Assembly (NCBI GenBank): GCA_024666565.1
Contig: CP088295.1
Span: 496,001 to 560,000 of the forward strand
Length of the DNA stretch: 64,000 nt
Origin: Svornostia abyssi
Lineage (GTDB): Bacteria > Actinomycetota > Thermoleophilia > Solirubrobacterales > Solirubrobacteraceae
Direction: 5' to 3'
The notes beneath the pieces are model-generated. The model worked only from the letters and a program-made list of their open reading frames with translations, did not search any database and had not been told where the DNA came from. How positions within the stretch are numbered: position 1 is the stretch's first letter; each line of letters opens with the position of its first letter. The position numbers were made by a program, and so were the translations under genes. Shown here in pieces: positions 17,223 to 25,652 of this stretch.

Positions 17223-18116
17223 GCCAGCGACCTCTCAGCCTCGCGGGTGAACCGGCCGGACGCGGCGGCGGTCCGGGCCTTCGCCGTGAGTGCCGCCGGC
17301 TCCGCGGCGGCGAGCGCCTGACGGTGCGCGTCATACGGGCCGTCGGGCAGCGCGGCAGCCGAGCGGATGCTCTCGCCGTGCGCGCCGCGGCGGAACAGGA
17401 CCACCGGGATCGGGCCGGTCGCCAGCCGCACCTGGTACGCCCACCGGGCGACCTCGTTGTCCGGTACGCCGTCGCCCGCGATGACGACGGTCTGCGGGCC
17501 GAACGCCGGAACGACCTCGCTGATGTCCGCGAGGTAGCGGACCGGGAGCGTCACGACGCGCGCGCCGGAGCGGGCGCAGAAGAGCTCGAAGGCGCGCAGC
17601 GCCAGCGCCTCAGGGTCCAGCGAGTCGGCCGTCGCGTCGCCGATCAGCACGGTCAGCGGCCGGGTGGGCGGCGGCGCGAGCCGGTGTGCGCGGCGCAACC
17701 AGCCCTCGCCCCAGCGCGCGGCGAGCGCCCATGCGGCGCTGTCGGTGCCGTGGCGGGCGGCGATCTCCTCCATCGACGGCAGGAGGACCTCTTCGACGGA
17801 CCGCTCGACCGGACGCAGCGCGAGCGCGGCCTCCATCGCGGCGTCGGCGCGCTCGGACTCGTACGAGGTGAGCGCCCCGACGAGGACGCTGGTGTCCCCG
17901 CTCAGCGCCTCGCGCGCGCGGCTGACGGCCGACGAGATGGAGAGCCCGGCCTGCAGCGCGTCGCGCAGGGCGATGACCTCGGCGTGGATGTACGCACGGT
18001 GCTGCCCCCGCCGTCCGCTGGGGACGCGGGTAGTTGAAGCGGCGTTCCCAGGCGCGGAGCGTGTTCGGGCTCACGCTCAGCATCGCTGCCGCTTCGCGGG
18101 TCTTCAGCGTGCGCAT
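17219..18116 (-). CDS. MerR-type regulator with C-terminal B12-binding-like domain (one frameshift at 18005-18009)
   Basis: The N-terminal helix-turn-helix is MRTLKTREAAAMLSVSPNTL, then RAWERRFNYPRPQRTAG, the MerR/LitR pattern. A C5 run at 18005-18009 shifts the frame; with one C fewer it reads RTAGQHRAYIHAEV, the expected wing, and continues into the 205-residue remainder. That part is a helical cap followed by a Rossmann-like domain (VLIGDATADSLDPEALALRAFELFCARSG) placed like the cobalamin-binding domain of CarH/LitR. The DxHxxG cobalamin-ligand motif is absent, so B12 binding is doubtful. Repaired length is about 298 aa. It is upstream of, and coupled to, the PAS/zinc-ribbon gene, and divergent from the HD-GYP gene. 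Confidence 0.75.
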
Positions 18117-18260
18117 CGCGCGGAAGTCTGACGGGTGTAGGGGGGTGAGCGCAAGCCGATGGTACGCGGACGTCCCCTGAGCGTTCGGGTACGCGCGTGC
18201 GCAATGCGTCCAATTAGCGCGAAAAGAGGTGCATTTGCAGGGAGAGCGGCCGACTCCTCT

Positions 18261-18276
18261 TGTGACCCCGCTCACA
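18261..18276. promoter_or_regulatory. perfect CRP-type palindrome TGTGA-N6-TCACA
   Basis: TGTGACCCCGCTCACA matches the classical CRP/FNR-family consensus exactly. Flanking T and A extend it to TTGTGA/TCACAA. It lies 71 bases upstream of the HD-GYP start. As RNA the same bases form a hairpin whose 3' side runs into the AAGGAGG of the mini-ORF at 18287, so it could act on DNA or RNA. Confidence 0.5.
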
Positions 18277-18286
18277 AGGAGGCATC

Positions 18287-18310
18287 ATGTCGGTCTTCCG
18301 CATCCGCTAA
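18287..18310 (+). CDS. possible 7-codon leader peptide (MSVFRIR)
   Basis: ATG TCG GTC TTC CGC ATC CGC TAA preceded by AAGGAGG at 6 bases, one of the two strongest ribosome-binding sites in the window. It ends 37 bases before the HD-GYP ATG. The SD lies in the 3' arm of a hairpin with the palindrome at 18261-18276. It may be a regulatory leader ORF; it could also be a chance ORF after a relic SD. Confidence 0.35.
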   Translation: MSVFRIR

Positions 18311-18347
18311 GCCCCTCCCGCGTCACGACCGGGAGCCCGTCGCACCC

Positions 18348-19673
18348 ATGCCGGTTCGGCTTTCGCCGCCATACATCAGCTCCATCGCCGCCCTGGCCCT
18401 CATCGCAGTCGCATGCGTGCTGTCGGTGCCTTCACTGGATCGCGCTGCCGATCCTCTCACGGCGGTGTTAGTCGGCCTCGCAGCGCTCGCGCTTTGGGCC
18501 GACACGCGCTACGACCAGCGGCTTCACGTCTCGGGCAGCTTCGTCGTCCTGATGCTCGGAGCCGCCGCGCTCGGCCCTGCCGGCGCGGTCATCGTTGCGG
18601 CGGGCTCCGAGCTCATCATCTGGCCGCTCCAGCGCTTTCGGTACGAAGCGCTCTTGACGAACATCGCCGCAGCGGCGTTTCCGATCGCGATCGCGGGCCT
18701 CGTGTTCGATGCGGTGCTCGCGGACACGAGCGGCGCCGTGTTCGCCCTCACCGTCACCGCGGTGTCCTTCATCCCCCTGGGGCTGAGCTTCCTGATCAGC
18801 AGCCCGTCGGGCGCGCTCGTCTACGGCACCCCGATGCGCGAGGCGTTCCGCGTCCCAGGAGCAATGGTCCCGACGCTCCTCCTCACGATCGCGTTCACCG
18901 TCATCGTTCTCGCTGTGTACGAGGAGATCGGCCTCGCGGCTACCGCCCTCGCACTGCTACTCATGGTCGCGTTCACCTACGCCATGCACCTGGTCACCAC
19001 CGCTCGCGAGCGCACCCGCCAGTACGCCTCCCTCTCCTGGGGCGTCCTCTCCGGCCTGGTCCGCACCCTCGACCAGCGCGACCCGCACGCCGCGCGCCAC
19101 AGCGCCGCCGTCGCCGCGTTCTCCCGGGACATCGCCAAGCACGTCGGGATGAGCACGCGCGACCAGGAGCTGGCCCACACCGCCGGGCTCCTCCACGACA
19201 TCGGCCGGTTCGCCTTCGCCGATCGCGTGCTGGAACCCGGGCACGAACTCACCGACGACGACTGGCAGCTCGTCCAGCGCCACCCGGAGATCGGCGCGGA
19301 CCTCCTCCCCGACCTCGAGGTCTACGGCCCGGTCGCCGAGATCGTGCGGGCCCATCACGAGCGGGTGGACGGCCGTGGGTACCCGGACGGGCTGGGGGGC
19401 GAGGACATCCCCGAGATCGCCCGCATCGTCGCGGTTGCGGAGGCCTATGACACGCTCACCGCCGCGGACACCTACCGCGAGCAGAAGACATCGTTCGAAG
19501 CGCTGACCGAGCTGCGGCGCGTCGTCGGGTCCCAGCTCGACGGCCGGTACGTCGAGGCGCTCGCCGAGCTGCTCGCCGGCCGGGGCACGGACTACCGCCA
19601 CGCCGACGCCGCGGACTTCGATCGCGAGCTCGCGATTCAGCGCAAGATCGCCGACGCTGTCGGCCAGAACTAG
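18348..19673 (+). CDS. membrane-anchored HD-GYP domain protein, 441 aa
   Basis: Probable cyclic-di-GMP phosphodiesterase. Residues 1-210 contain about six membrane helices (MASE-like sensor). The HD motif is HTAGLLHDIGR (about 275-285) and the GYP signature HHERVDGRGYPDGL (about 335-348), with intact metal ligands. ATG 18348 is chosen (GGGAG 12 bases upstream, and the first helix starts directly after). The 231-base upstream region carries a CRP-type palindrome and a mini-ORF. It ends 101 bases from the convergent MATE gene. Confidence 0.88.
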   Translation: MPVRLSPPYISSIAALALIAVACVLSVPSLDRAADPLTAVLVGLAALALWADTRYDQRLHVSGSFVVLMLGAAALGPAGAVIVAAGSELIIWPLQRFRYEALLTNIAAAAFPIAIAGLVFDAVLADTSGAVFALTVTAVSFIPLGLSFLISSPSGALVYGTPMREAFRVPGAMVPTLLLTIAFTVIVLAVYEEIGLAATALALLLMVAFTYAMHLVTTARERTRQYASLSWGVLSGLVRTLDQRDPHAARHSAAVAAFSRDIAKHVGMSTRDQELAHTAGLLHDIGRFAFADRVLEPGHELTDDDWQLVQRHPEIGADLLPDLEVYGPVAEIVRAHHERVDGRGYPDGLGGEDIPEIARIVAVAEAYDTLTAADTYREQKTSFEALTELRRVVGSQLDGRYVEALAELLAGRGTDYRHADAADFDRELAIQRKIADAVGQN

Positions 19674-19695
19674 GCCGAGGCGCCCCGGCGCCGAC

Positions 19696-19739
19696 GAGCG
19701 TCGAAATGTGGCGGCACCAGCCGCCGCATTCCGACGCTC
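19696..19739. repeat. 44-base palindrome, terminator-like, built from a 20-base motif
   Basis: Two 20-base arms pairing at 18 of 20 positions around ACCA: GAGCGTCGAAATGTGGCGGC and GCCGCCGCATTCCGACGCTC. It sits between the 3' ends of the convergent HD-GYP and MATE genes, so it may serve as a bidirectional terminator. No U-run follows. The arm motif recurs at 19751-19770 and 55342-55361. Confidence 0.55.
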
Positions 19740-19770
19740 ACGCCCGCGGACCACCACATTCCGACGTTCG
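19733..19770. repeat. dispersed intergenic repeat, copy A
   Basis: A 38-base segment beginning GACGCTCACGCC and ending TCCGACGTTCG. It matches 55324-55361 at nearly all positions with one compensating gap pair. Both copies lie just 3' of a gene. Confidence 0.5.
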
Positions 19771-19774
19771 ACGG

Positions 19775-21091
19775 TCAGGACTGCGTGGCGCGTACCGCGC
19801 CCGTCACGGCCCACCGCCCGCCGAGCCAGCGCGCACCCAGCAGCACGAGCCGCGCGAGCATGAGGCCCACGAGGCCGCACCACACGCCGACGATCCCCCA
19901 ATCGAACGCCAGCGACGCGAGCGCCACCGGCATGTAGACCAGCGGGCCGGCGACCACCATCGATCCCGCGAGGAAGCGGGTGTCCCCGGCGCCGATGAGG
20001 ATCCCGTCGAGGGCGAACACGACTGCCGCGATCGGCTGCATGAGCGCGAACAGCCACCACACCTCGGCGGCTTGGTCGAGCACCGCCTGGTCCGGGGTGA
20101 ACGCGCGGGGGATGACGTCGCGCAGCGCGACCAGGACCACGCCGAAGATGCAGCCCGCGACGAGCGCCCAGAGGATGACCCGCCACCCCGCCGCCCGCGC
20201 GCCGTCCGCGTCGTCGGCCCCCAGCGCGCGGCCGACGAGCACCTGCGCGGCGATCGCCACCGCGTCGAGGACGAGCGCGCCGAACACGAAGAGCTGGAAC
20301 GCGATGAGGTGCGCGCCGAGGCTCGCCTCCCCCACCCGCGCGAGGACGGCGCTCGCGGTGGCGAAGGCCACGAGCAGCGCCGCCGAGCGCACGAACAGCT
20401 CGCCGGAGATCTTCAGCAGCGGGCGGATGCGCGCGCGGTCGGGGCGGCGATCGTCCGCGGGCGCGCGCAGCAGCAGCCACGCGAACGCCGCGCCCATGCC
20501 CGCCTGCGCGATGACCGTGCCCGCCGCGGAGCCGTCGAGCCCCCAGCCCAGTCCGTAGACGAACCACACCTCCAGCACGATGTTCGCCGCCTGCGCCACG
20601 ACCACCACGATGAGCGGGGTCCGCAGATCACCGATCCCGCGCAGGAACCCTTGACCGGCGAGTGCGATGAGCGCGAACGGCAGGCCGAGCGCGCTGATCC
20701 GCAGGTACCGCGCCGCGAGGTCGGCGACCTCGCCCGAGCCGCCGAGCACCGCCACGAGCGGGTCGGCGAGCACCACGCAGCCGGTCACGAGCGCGGCGCT
20801 CAGCGCCAGGGCCAGCCACAGCGCCTGTGCGGCGAGCCCGCCCGCCGCCGCGTCGTCCCCCGCGCCGTGCAGGCGGGCCACCTGCGCCGTCGTTCCGTAC
20901 GTGAGGAAGATGCACAGAGATACGAGGGAGGTGAGGATCGTGGCGGCGATCGCGAGCGCCGCGAGCTGCGGCGTGCCGAGGTGCCCGACGATGGCGGTGT
21001 CGACGAGGAGGTACAGCGGCTCGGCGGCCAGCGCGCCCAGCGCCGGCACGGCGAGGCGGAGGATCTGCCGATCGAGCGATCTCCCGGACAT
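19775..21091 (-). CDS. MATE-family efflux transporter, 438 aa
   Basis: Twelve-helix Na+/H+-coupled multidrug exporter of the DinF/NorM type. The first helix carries PALGALAAEPLYLLVDTAIVGHLG (the MATE N-lobe signature, about residues 16-39); the second half repeats the lobe. Length is typical. The start ATG 21091 lies 7 bases from TAGAGT, a leaderless arrangement that rejects the longer frame. It is divergent from the lipoprotein gene 24 bases away. Confidence 0.92.
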   Translation of the reverse strand: MSGRSLDRQILRLAVPALGALAAEPLYLLVDTAIVGHLGTPQLAALAIAATILTSLVSLCIFLTYGTTAQVARLHGAGDDAAAGGLAAQALWLALALSAALVTGCVVLADPLVAVLGGSGEVADLAARYLRISALGLPFALIALAGQGFLRGIGDLRTPLIVVVVAQAANIVLEVWFVYGLGWGLDGSAAGTVIAQAGMGAAFAWLLLRAPADDRRPDRARIRPLLKISGELFVRSAALLVAFATASAVLARVGEASLGAHLIAFQLFVFGALVLDAVAIAAQVLVGRALGADDADGARAAGWRVILWALVAGCIFGVVLVALRDVIPRAFTPDQAVLDQAAEVWWLFALMQPIAAVVFALDGILIGAGDTRFLAGSMVVAGPLVYMPVALASLAFDWGIVGVWCGLVGLMLARLVLLGARWLGGRWAVTGAVRATQS

Positions 21092-21098
21092 CGCCGCG

Positions 21099-21104
21099 AC
21101 TCTA
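21099..21104 (-). promoter_or_regulatory. -10 box of the MATE gene (leaderless type)
   Basis: TAGAGT on the minus strand, 7 bases from ATG 21091. It overlaps the opposing TACGAT box at 21103-21108, so the two divergent promoters physically overlap. Confidence 0.5.
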
Positions 21105-21108
21105 CGAT
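21103..21108 (+). promoter_or_regulatory. -10 box of the lipoprotein gene (leaderless type)
   Basis: TACGAT, 7 bases before ATG 21116. It decides that start over the ATG at 21107, which lies inside the box. Confidence 0.45.
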
Positions 21109-21115
21109 GAGACGC

Positions 21116-21559
21116 ATGCTGTCCCGAGGCGCGGTGCTCGCGGTGCTGCTCGCCGGCTGCGGCGCGCCCGACGAGCCGCTGCCCGTCGCGTGCCGGGCCG
21201 ACACGGACGCGTACGCGACGGCGCTTCAGGCCGCGCCCGACGCCGTGCAGCTCGACGGCACCACCCTCGCCGAGTGCGTGCGGCGCTCGACCAGCGACGC
21301 GGAGCTCGTCTCGATCGGTGCCACGCTCACGTCGCTCGGCGAGCAGCTGGAACTGCGCGCCGTCGGCGGCGACCGGACCGCGGCGCTGCAGCTCGGCTAC
21401 CTGATCGGCGCCGCCGCGCGCGCCGCGCGCGACACCGAGGGCATCCATGCCGAGCTGGCGTACCGGCTGGAGCGCAGCGGCGCGGCGCTCACCGACCGGC
21501 CGAACGGCGTCGAGGACGACCTGCGCCGCGGGATCCGCGCGGGGAGCGCGGGCGGGTGA
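21116..21559 (+). CDS. small putative lipoprotein, 147 aa
   Basis: A short signal sequence with lipobox MLSRGAVLAVLLAGCG (lipidated Cys about residue 14). A helical domain follows, with two further cysteines (VACRAD and AECVRR) and a hydrophobic helix LGYLIGAAARAARDTEG. Not recognised. It is translationally coupled to the hydrolase-like gene by GTGA (21556-21559). The start at 21116 is supported by TACGAT spacing; 21107 is possible. Confidence 0.7.
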   Translation: MLSRGAVLAVLLAGCGAPDEPLPVACRADTDAYATALQAAPDAVQLDGTTLAECVRRSTSDAELVSIGATLTSLGEQLELRAVGGDRTAALQLGYLIGAAARAARDTEGIHAELAYRLERSGAALTDRPNGVEDDLRRGIRAGSAGG

Positions 21560-22395
21560 GGCTCCGGCTCTTCCATCACCGCGACGGCGCGCGGGTCGCG
21601 TTCCGTGAGACCGGCGTCGGGCCGGCGCTCATCCTGCTGCACAGCGCGGGCCTGTCCTACCGCGAGTACGAGCCGATCGTCGGCGAGCTGCAGGACCGGT
21701 TCCGCCTGGTGCTGCCCGACCTCCCGCTGCACGGTGACTCCGAGGACCGTCCGCGCCACCCGTACACCCTGGACTGGTACGCGGAGGTGATGGCCGCCTT
21801 CTGCCGCGACGTCGGCGGCCCGCGCCCGCTCGTCGCCGGGCACGGGGCGGGCGCGGAGATCCTGCTCCGCGCGGTGACCACCGGCCAGCTGCGCCCCGGC
21901 CGGCTCATCGTCATGCCGAACCGGCTGCATCGCGCGGGCGAACCGGACGCCACGGAGCGGTTCGTGCGGGTGCTGGCCCGCGGCGCGTCGGCGCCGGTGC
22001 TGGACCGCACGCTGACGCACGCGGCACGGCTGGGCATCCGGCCCGAGCGCGGCATGACGCTCACCGCGCGCGGCAACCCGGCGGCGCGCGACCTCATCCG
22101 GCACGCGATGGCCGACGTCGGCGGGAACGCGAACCTCGCCCGCGCCTGGGCCCGCGCGGTTCGGCGCTGGCCGCGCGGGCCGCAGCTCGACCTGCTCGAG
22201 GCCTATCCGCGGATCGCCGCGCCGACGCTGCTGCTGTGGGCCGACGAGGACGTCCGCCACCCGCTCGCCACCGCCGAGGAGGCGCTGAACCTGCTGCCCG
22301 ACGCGCAGCTGCGCGTGTTGCCCGGGACGGGGTTCCTCATCGCGTATGACGACCCGGTCGGGGTCGCGCGCGAGCTGGTGGCGTTCTGCCGCTAG
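21556..22395 (+). CDS. alpha/beta-hydrolase-fold protein lacking the catalytic serine, 279 aa
   Basis: Clear alpha/beta-hydrolase fold: VAFRETGVGPALILLHSAG (oxyanion strand), LVLPDLPLHGDS, and the elbow PLVAGHGAGAEILLRA. The usual GHSxG nucleophile serine is Gly, and the C-terminal GHF histidine position reads PGTGFLIAYDDP, so His is also missing. Asp (LLLWADEDVRHP) remains. It is probably a non-catalytic binding or regulatory member. The GTG start 21556 overlaps the lipoprotein stop. Confidence 0.8.
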   Translation: MRLRLFHHRDGARVAFRETGVGPALILLHSAGLSYREYEPIVGELQDRFRLVLPDLPLHGDSEDRPRHPYTLDWYAEVMAAFCRDVGGPRPLVAGHGAGAEILLRAVTTGQLRPGRLIVMPNRLHRAGEPDATERFVRVLARGASAPVLDRTLTHAARLGIRPERGMTLTARGNPAARDLIRHAMADVGGNANLARAWARAVRRWPRGPQLDLLEAYPRIAAPTLLLWADEDVRHPLATAEEALNLLPDAQLRVLPGTGFLIAYDDPVGVARELVAFCR

Positions 22396-22442
22396 GCGTT
22401 GGGGGAGGATGGTCGCGACCCCGACCTGTCCGGAGAATGCAC

Positions 22443-22823
22443 ATGCTCAAGGAGTTCCGCGATTTCCTCATGCGCGGCAATGTCGTCGACCTCGCCGTGG
22501 CGGTGGTCATCGGTCTTGCGTTCGGCGAGCTCGTCACCTCGCTGGTGGAGACCCTCCTCACGCCGATCATCGCTGCGGTCATCGAAGAGCCTGACTTCTC
22601 CGACCTGACGTTCACGATCAACGGGAGCGTCTTCCGCTACGGGAGCTTCCTCAACGCGCTGATCGCGTTCGTCTCGATCGCGGCGGCCGTGTTCTTCTTC
22701 GTCGTCAAGCCGATGAACGCGCTCCAAGCGCGGCGCGGCACGAAAGCAGAGGAACAGGTGGCAGAGGACATCGCGCTCCTCACCGAGATCCGCGACGAGC
22801 TCCGCGCTCAGCGGGCGGGCTAA
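22443..22823 (+). CDS. mscL: large-conductance mechanosensitive channel MscL, 126 aa
   Basis: Inner-membrane pentameric channel that opens under membrane tension during osmotic downshock. MLKEFRDFLMRGNVVDLAVAVVIG is the conserved N-terminal helix and TM1; TM2 is NALIAFVSIAAAVFFFVVKPMN; the cytoplasmic helix is AEDIALLTEIRDELR. ATG 22443 is preferred because CGGAG is 7 bases upstream; ATG 22437 would be only one base from it. The stop overlaps the SGNH hydrolase stop (CTAA). Confidence 0.96.
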   Translation: MLKEFRDFLMRGNVVDLAVAVVIGLAFGELVTSLVETLLTPIIAAVIEEPDFSDLTFTINGSVFRYGSFLNALIAFVSIAAAVFFFVVKPMNALQARRGTKAEEQVAEDIALLTEIRDELRAQRAG

Positions 22824-23452
22824 CTCGACGGCGCGGGGACGCCGCCCTCGGCGGGCGCGGACGGGGTGTCCGTGCCCGTATCCGGGGCAGCGCAGTTGCG
22901 CTGCAGCGCCGTGGCGATCATCTGGCTGCGACGCTGGTACCCGGCCGGGTCGGGGTGCAGGCCGTCGGGCAGGATCACGGCGCCGCGCTGCACGGCGCCC
23001 TGCCAGTCGATGAGCGTCAGGCGGTCGTCCGCGGCGGCCATACGGCGCAGCACACGGTTCAGGCCGGTCTCGTCGCCCTTGCGGTCGGGCCGCACGATCG
23101 ACGGCCAGATCACGCACGACGACGGCGGGATCGCCGCGAGGATGCGGCGCATCCGGTCGGCGAAGCGCGCCGGGTCGGGCCCGTCGTTCGAGCCCAGGCT
23201 CACCACCACGGCGCCGGGCTGCACCTCGCGGAGCTTCGCCCGGAGCGCGCGCATGCCCTCGGGCGTCGTCCGGCCGTTGCGGACGTCCCACGTCAGCGGG
23301 TAGCCCGGCAGCAGCGACCCGAGGTACGGCTTGGTGCCGACGGCGAGCGAGTCACCGACCACGATGGTGGGAACGGCCGCGGCGGCGGGTGCCGCGAGCA
23401 CACACGGGACGGTGAGCGCCAGCGTCAGGACGAGACGGCGGACGGCGAGCAC
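22820..23452 (-). CDS. exported SGNH/GDSL hydrolase, 210 aa
   Basis: Signal peptide (RRLVLTLALTVPCVLAAPAAAA), then block I IVVGDSLAVG (nucleophile Ser), block III SLGSND (Gly/Asn oxyanion) and the catalytic Asp/His in DGLHPDPAGY. An extracytoplasmic esterase or acetyl-esterase is likely. The GTG at 23452 starts one base after the acyltransferase stop (TGACGTG), so the pair is coupled and may act on the same acylated polymer. Confidence 0.85.
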   Translation of the reverse strand: MLAVRRLVLTLALTVPCVLAAPAAAAVPTIVVGDSLAVGTKPYLGSLLPGYPLTWDVRNGRTTPEGMRALRAKLREVQPGAVVVSLGSNDGPDPARFADRMRRILAAIPPSSCVIWPSIVRPDRKGDETGLNRVLRRMAAADDRLTLIDWQGAVQRGAVILPDGLHPDPAGYQRRSQMIATALQRNCAAPDTGTDTPSAPAEGGVPAPSS

Positions 23453-23453
23453 G

Positions 23454-25601
23454 TCATCCGAGTGTAGGAGGCAGTGCCCGGTCCAGCGCCGGGGCGAGCG
23501 TCGCGCCGAACACCGGGTTGATGTGGTCCTGGTCGCGGTGCACCAGCGCGCCGCCGACGACCGGGTAGCAGCGGCGGTCATCGCAGAAGCGGTCGGTGAG
23601 GTCGACGACGCTCACGCGCGGGTCCCCGGCCTGCGATGCCGCGGCGACCTGCGGGTCGGGGTCGAGCGCCTCGTCACGGGAGATCGCGCAGGCCGGTCCG
23701 GCGGGCCGCTTCGCGTCGATCGCCCGCTGCACGCACTCGTCGGTTCCCTTGCCCGCCTTCGGGTTGTCGCGGATGACGATGATCTGCTCGACGGTGTCCG
23801 GGAGCCGCCGCCACGCGTCGGCGTACCCGTCAGCCGCGGCCTGCTCCTGCGTGCGGCCGCCGTCGGCGACCACCCCGCTGCCGCCCGCCAGCGCGACGGT
23901 CACGACCGTCCGGATCTGCGGCTGCCCCTCGAGCCAGGCGAAGACCTCGTCGCGGAACTGCTCGCACCGGCTCCGAGCGGGCTCCGGGACGTCGCGGCTC
24001 GCGGTCGAGAACGGGCAGCCCGTGTACGTCAGCGAGACGCCCTGCAGGCCGCGCGCCTGCGCGACGCGATCCACCGGCGCGCGCCATGCGCTGGCGTGGC
24101 TGTCGCCGATGAGCGCGACCGTCGGGTCGTCGCCCTCGGCCCCGAACCGGCACACCCGCAGGCGCTCGCCGCGCCCGACGATCTCGCACGGCGCGTTCTC
24201 GGTCTCCTTCGCTTCGAGGGGCGTCGGAACGACCATGAGCTCAAGGCGGCGGTTCACGCACGGCTGGTCCGGATCGCGCGATGCGGCGCCGAAGCACGGC
24301 GGCCCGCTGGCGAGCGTCGCGCGGGTGCGGTCGGCGGCCTGGCGCAACTCTCGCTCGCGGATCGCGTCGCCCAGCGCGGCGACGGCCAACAGCACGGCCA
24401 TGCCGGCGAGCGCGGCGCCGAACGTCCAGCGCAGCGGCAGGCGCGTCAGGCGGCCGTACCGCACCGGGTTCTCCACGTACTGCATCGTCAGCGCCGCGAG
24501 CGGGAACGTCACCGCGACCGCGAGCGCCGCGGTCCATCCCGCCGTCACCCCGAGAACGACCGGCAGGAGCACGATGAGCGGCCAGTGCCAGAGGTAGGCG
24601 CTGTAGGACAGGTCGCCGACGCGCTGGACGGCGCGGTGGCGGAAGACCGGCGCGAGTGACCCACGGCCGCGCGGCATCCCCGCCCACATCACCGCGATGG
24701 CGCCGAGCACCGGCAGGGTCGCCGCCACGCCGGGGAACACGGTGGCGTCGCTGTAGGCGAACGCCGAGATGACGATGGCGACGAGGCCGACCCAGCCGAC
24801 CGCGATCCGCAGGCCCATCGGACCACGCGCCGCCTGCGCGCCGGCCAGGGCCAGCAGCGCGCCGACACCGAACTCCCACGCTCTGGCGACGGTGGAGAAG
24901 TACGTCGGCACCGGGTCAGCCCCCGTGCGGATCACGGAGTAGGCGAAGCTCGCGGCGGTGGCGACGCCGACGGTCCACAGCACCCAGGTGCGCGGCGCGG
25001 CCATGAATCCGCGGGCCAGCGCCAGCGCCACGATCATGAGCACCGGCCACAGCACGTAGAACTGCTCCTCGACCGACAGCGACCAGTAGTGCTGCAGGGG
25101 TGACGGGTCCTCCGCCGAGGCGAAGTAGTCGACCGAGGATGACGCGAGCTGGAAGTTCTCGATGTACAAGACGCTGGCGCGCAGCTCGTCGAGGAACTGC
25201 GCCCAGCGGGTCATGGGCACGGCGAGGAAGACGACGATCGCGGTGACCCCGAGGACGAGCAGCGCGGCGGGCAGCAGCCGGCGCAGGCGCCGCGCCCAGA
25301 AGTACCGCAGCGAGACCGTGTCCCGGCGATCGCCCTCGCGCAGCAGTGCCGTGGTGATGAGCAGGCCGGAGATCGCGAAGAAGACGTCCACGCCCACGTA
25401 CCCACCGGGAACGACCTCCGGCCACGCGTGGTAGCCGATGACGAGCAGCACGGCGAGCGCGCGCAGCGCCTGCACCTCGTAGCGGTGCCCGATCACGGCG
25501 GGCGACAGCCGCGCGTAGACCTTCGTCGGCGGTTCGGGCCGCCCGACGTCCGGCTGCGGCTCGGTCAGGCGATGGGGCTCAGGGGTGGTCCGTGTGGCCA
25601 T
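23454..25601 (-). CDS. acyltransferase-3/SGNH membrane O-acyltransferase (OafA-like), 715 aa
   Basis: Residues 35-400 form the ten-helix acyltransferase-3 domain, with the RALAVLLVIGYHA catalytic His motif and FFAISGLLI. Residues 420-715 are an extracytoplasmic SGNH domain with ALIGDSHASAW and a terminal DQDHINPVF catalytic Asp/His. This is the OafA/YrhL architecture that O-acetylates cell-surface glycans or peptidoglycan. ATG 25601 is the first start. It is coupled to a second SGNH hydrolase downstream. Confidence 0.92.
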   Translation of the reverse strand: MATRTTPEPHRLTEPQPDVGRPEPPTKVYARLSPAVIGHRYEVQALRALAVLLVIGYHAWPEVVPGGYVGVDVFFAISGLLITTALLREGDRRDTVSLRYFWARRLRRLLPAALLVLGVTAIVVFLAVPMTRWAQFLDELRASVLYIENFQLASSSVDYFASAEDPSPLQHYWSLSVEEQFYVLWPVLMIVALALARGFMAAPRTWVLWTVGVATAASFAYSVIRTGADPVPTYFSTVARAWEFGVGALLALAGAQAARGPMGLRIAVGWVGLVAIVISAFAYSDATVFPGVAATLPVLGAIAVMWAGMPRGRGSLAPVFRHRAVQRVGDLSYSAYLWHWPLIVLLPVVLGVTAGWTAALAVAVTFPLAALTMQYVENPVRYGRLTRLPLRWTFGAALAGMAVLLAVAALGDAIRERELRQAADRTRATLASGPPCFGAASRDPDQPCVNRRLELMVVPTPLEAKETENAPCEIVGRGERLRVCRFGAEGDDPTVALIGDSHASAWRAPVDRVAQARGLQGVSLTYTGCPFSTASRDVPEPARSRCEQFRDEVFAWLEGQPQIRTVVTVALAGGSGVVADGGRTQEQAAADGYADAWRRLPDTVEQIIVIRDNPKAGKGTDECVQRAIDAKRPAGPACAISRDEALDPDPQVAAASQAGDPRVSVVDLTDRFCDDRRCYPVVGGALVHRDQDHINPVFGATLAPALDRALPPTLG

Positions 25602-25652
25602 CGATCAGCCCCACATGTTGGCGAACCCGGCCGCTCGCACGCCGCGTCGGGC

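Noticed and set aside
19706..21106. Very long Arg/Glu-rich plus-strand frame opposite the MATE gene
   Set aside because: Low-complexity composition typical of an antisense shadow; only its last 148 codons form the lipoprotein gene.
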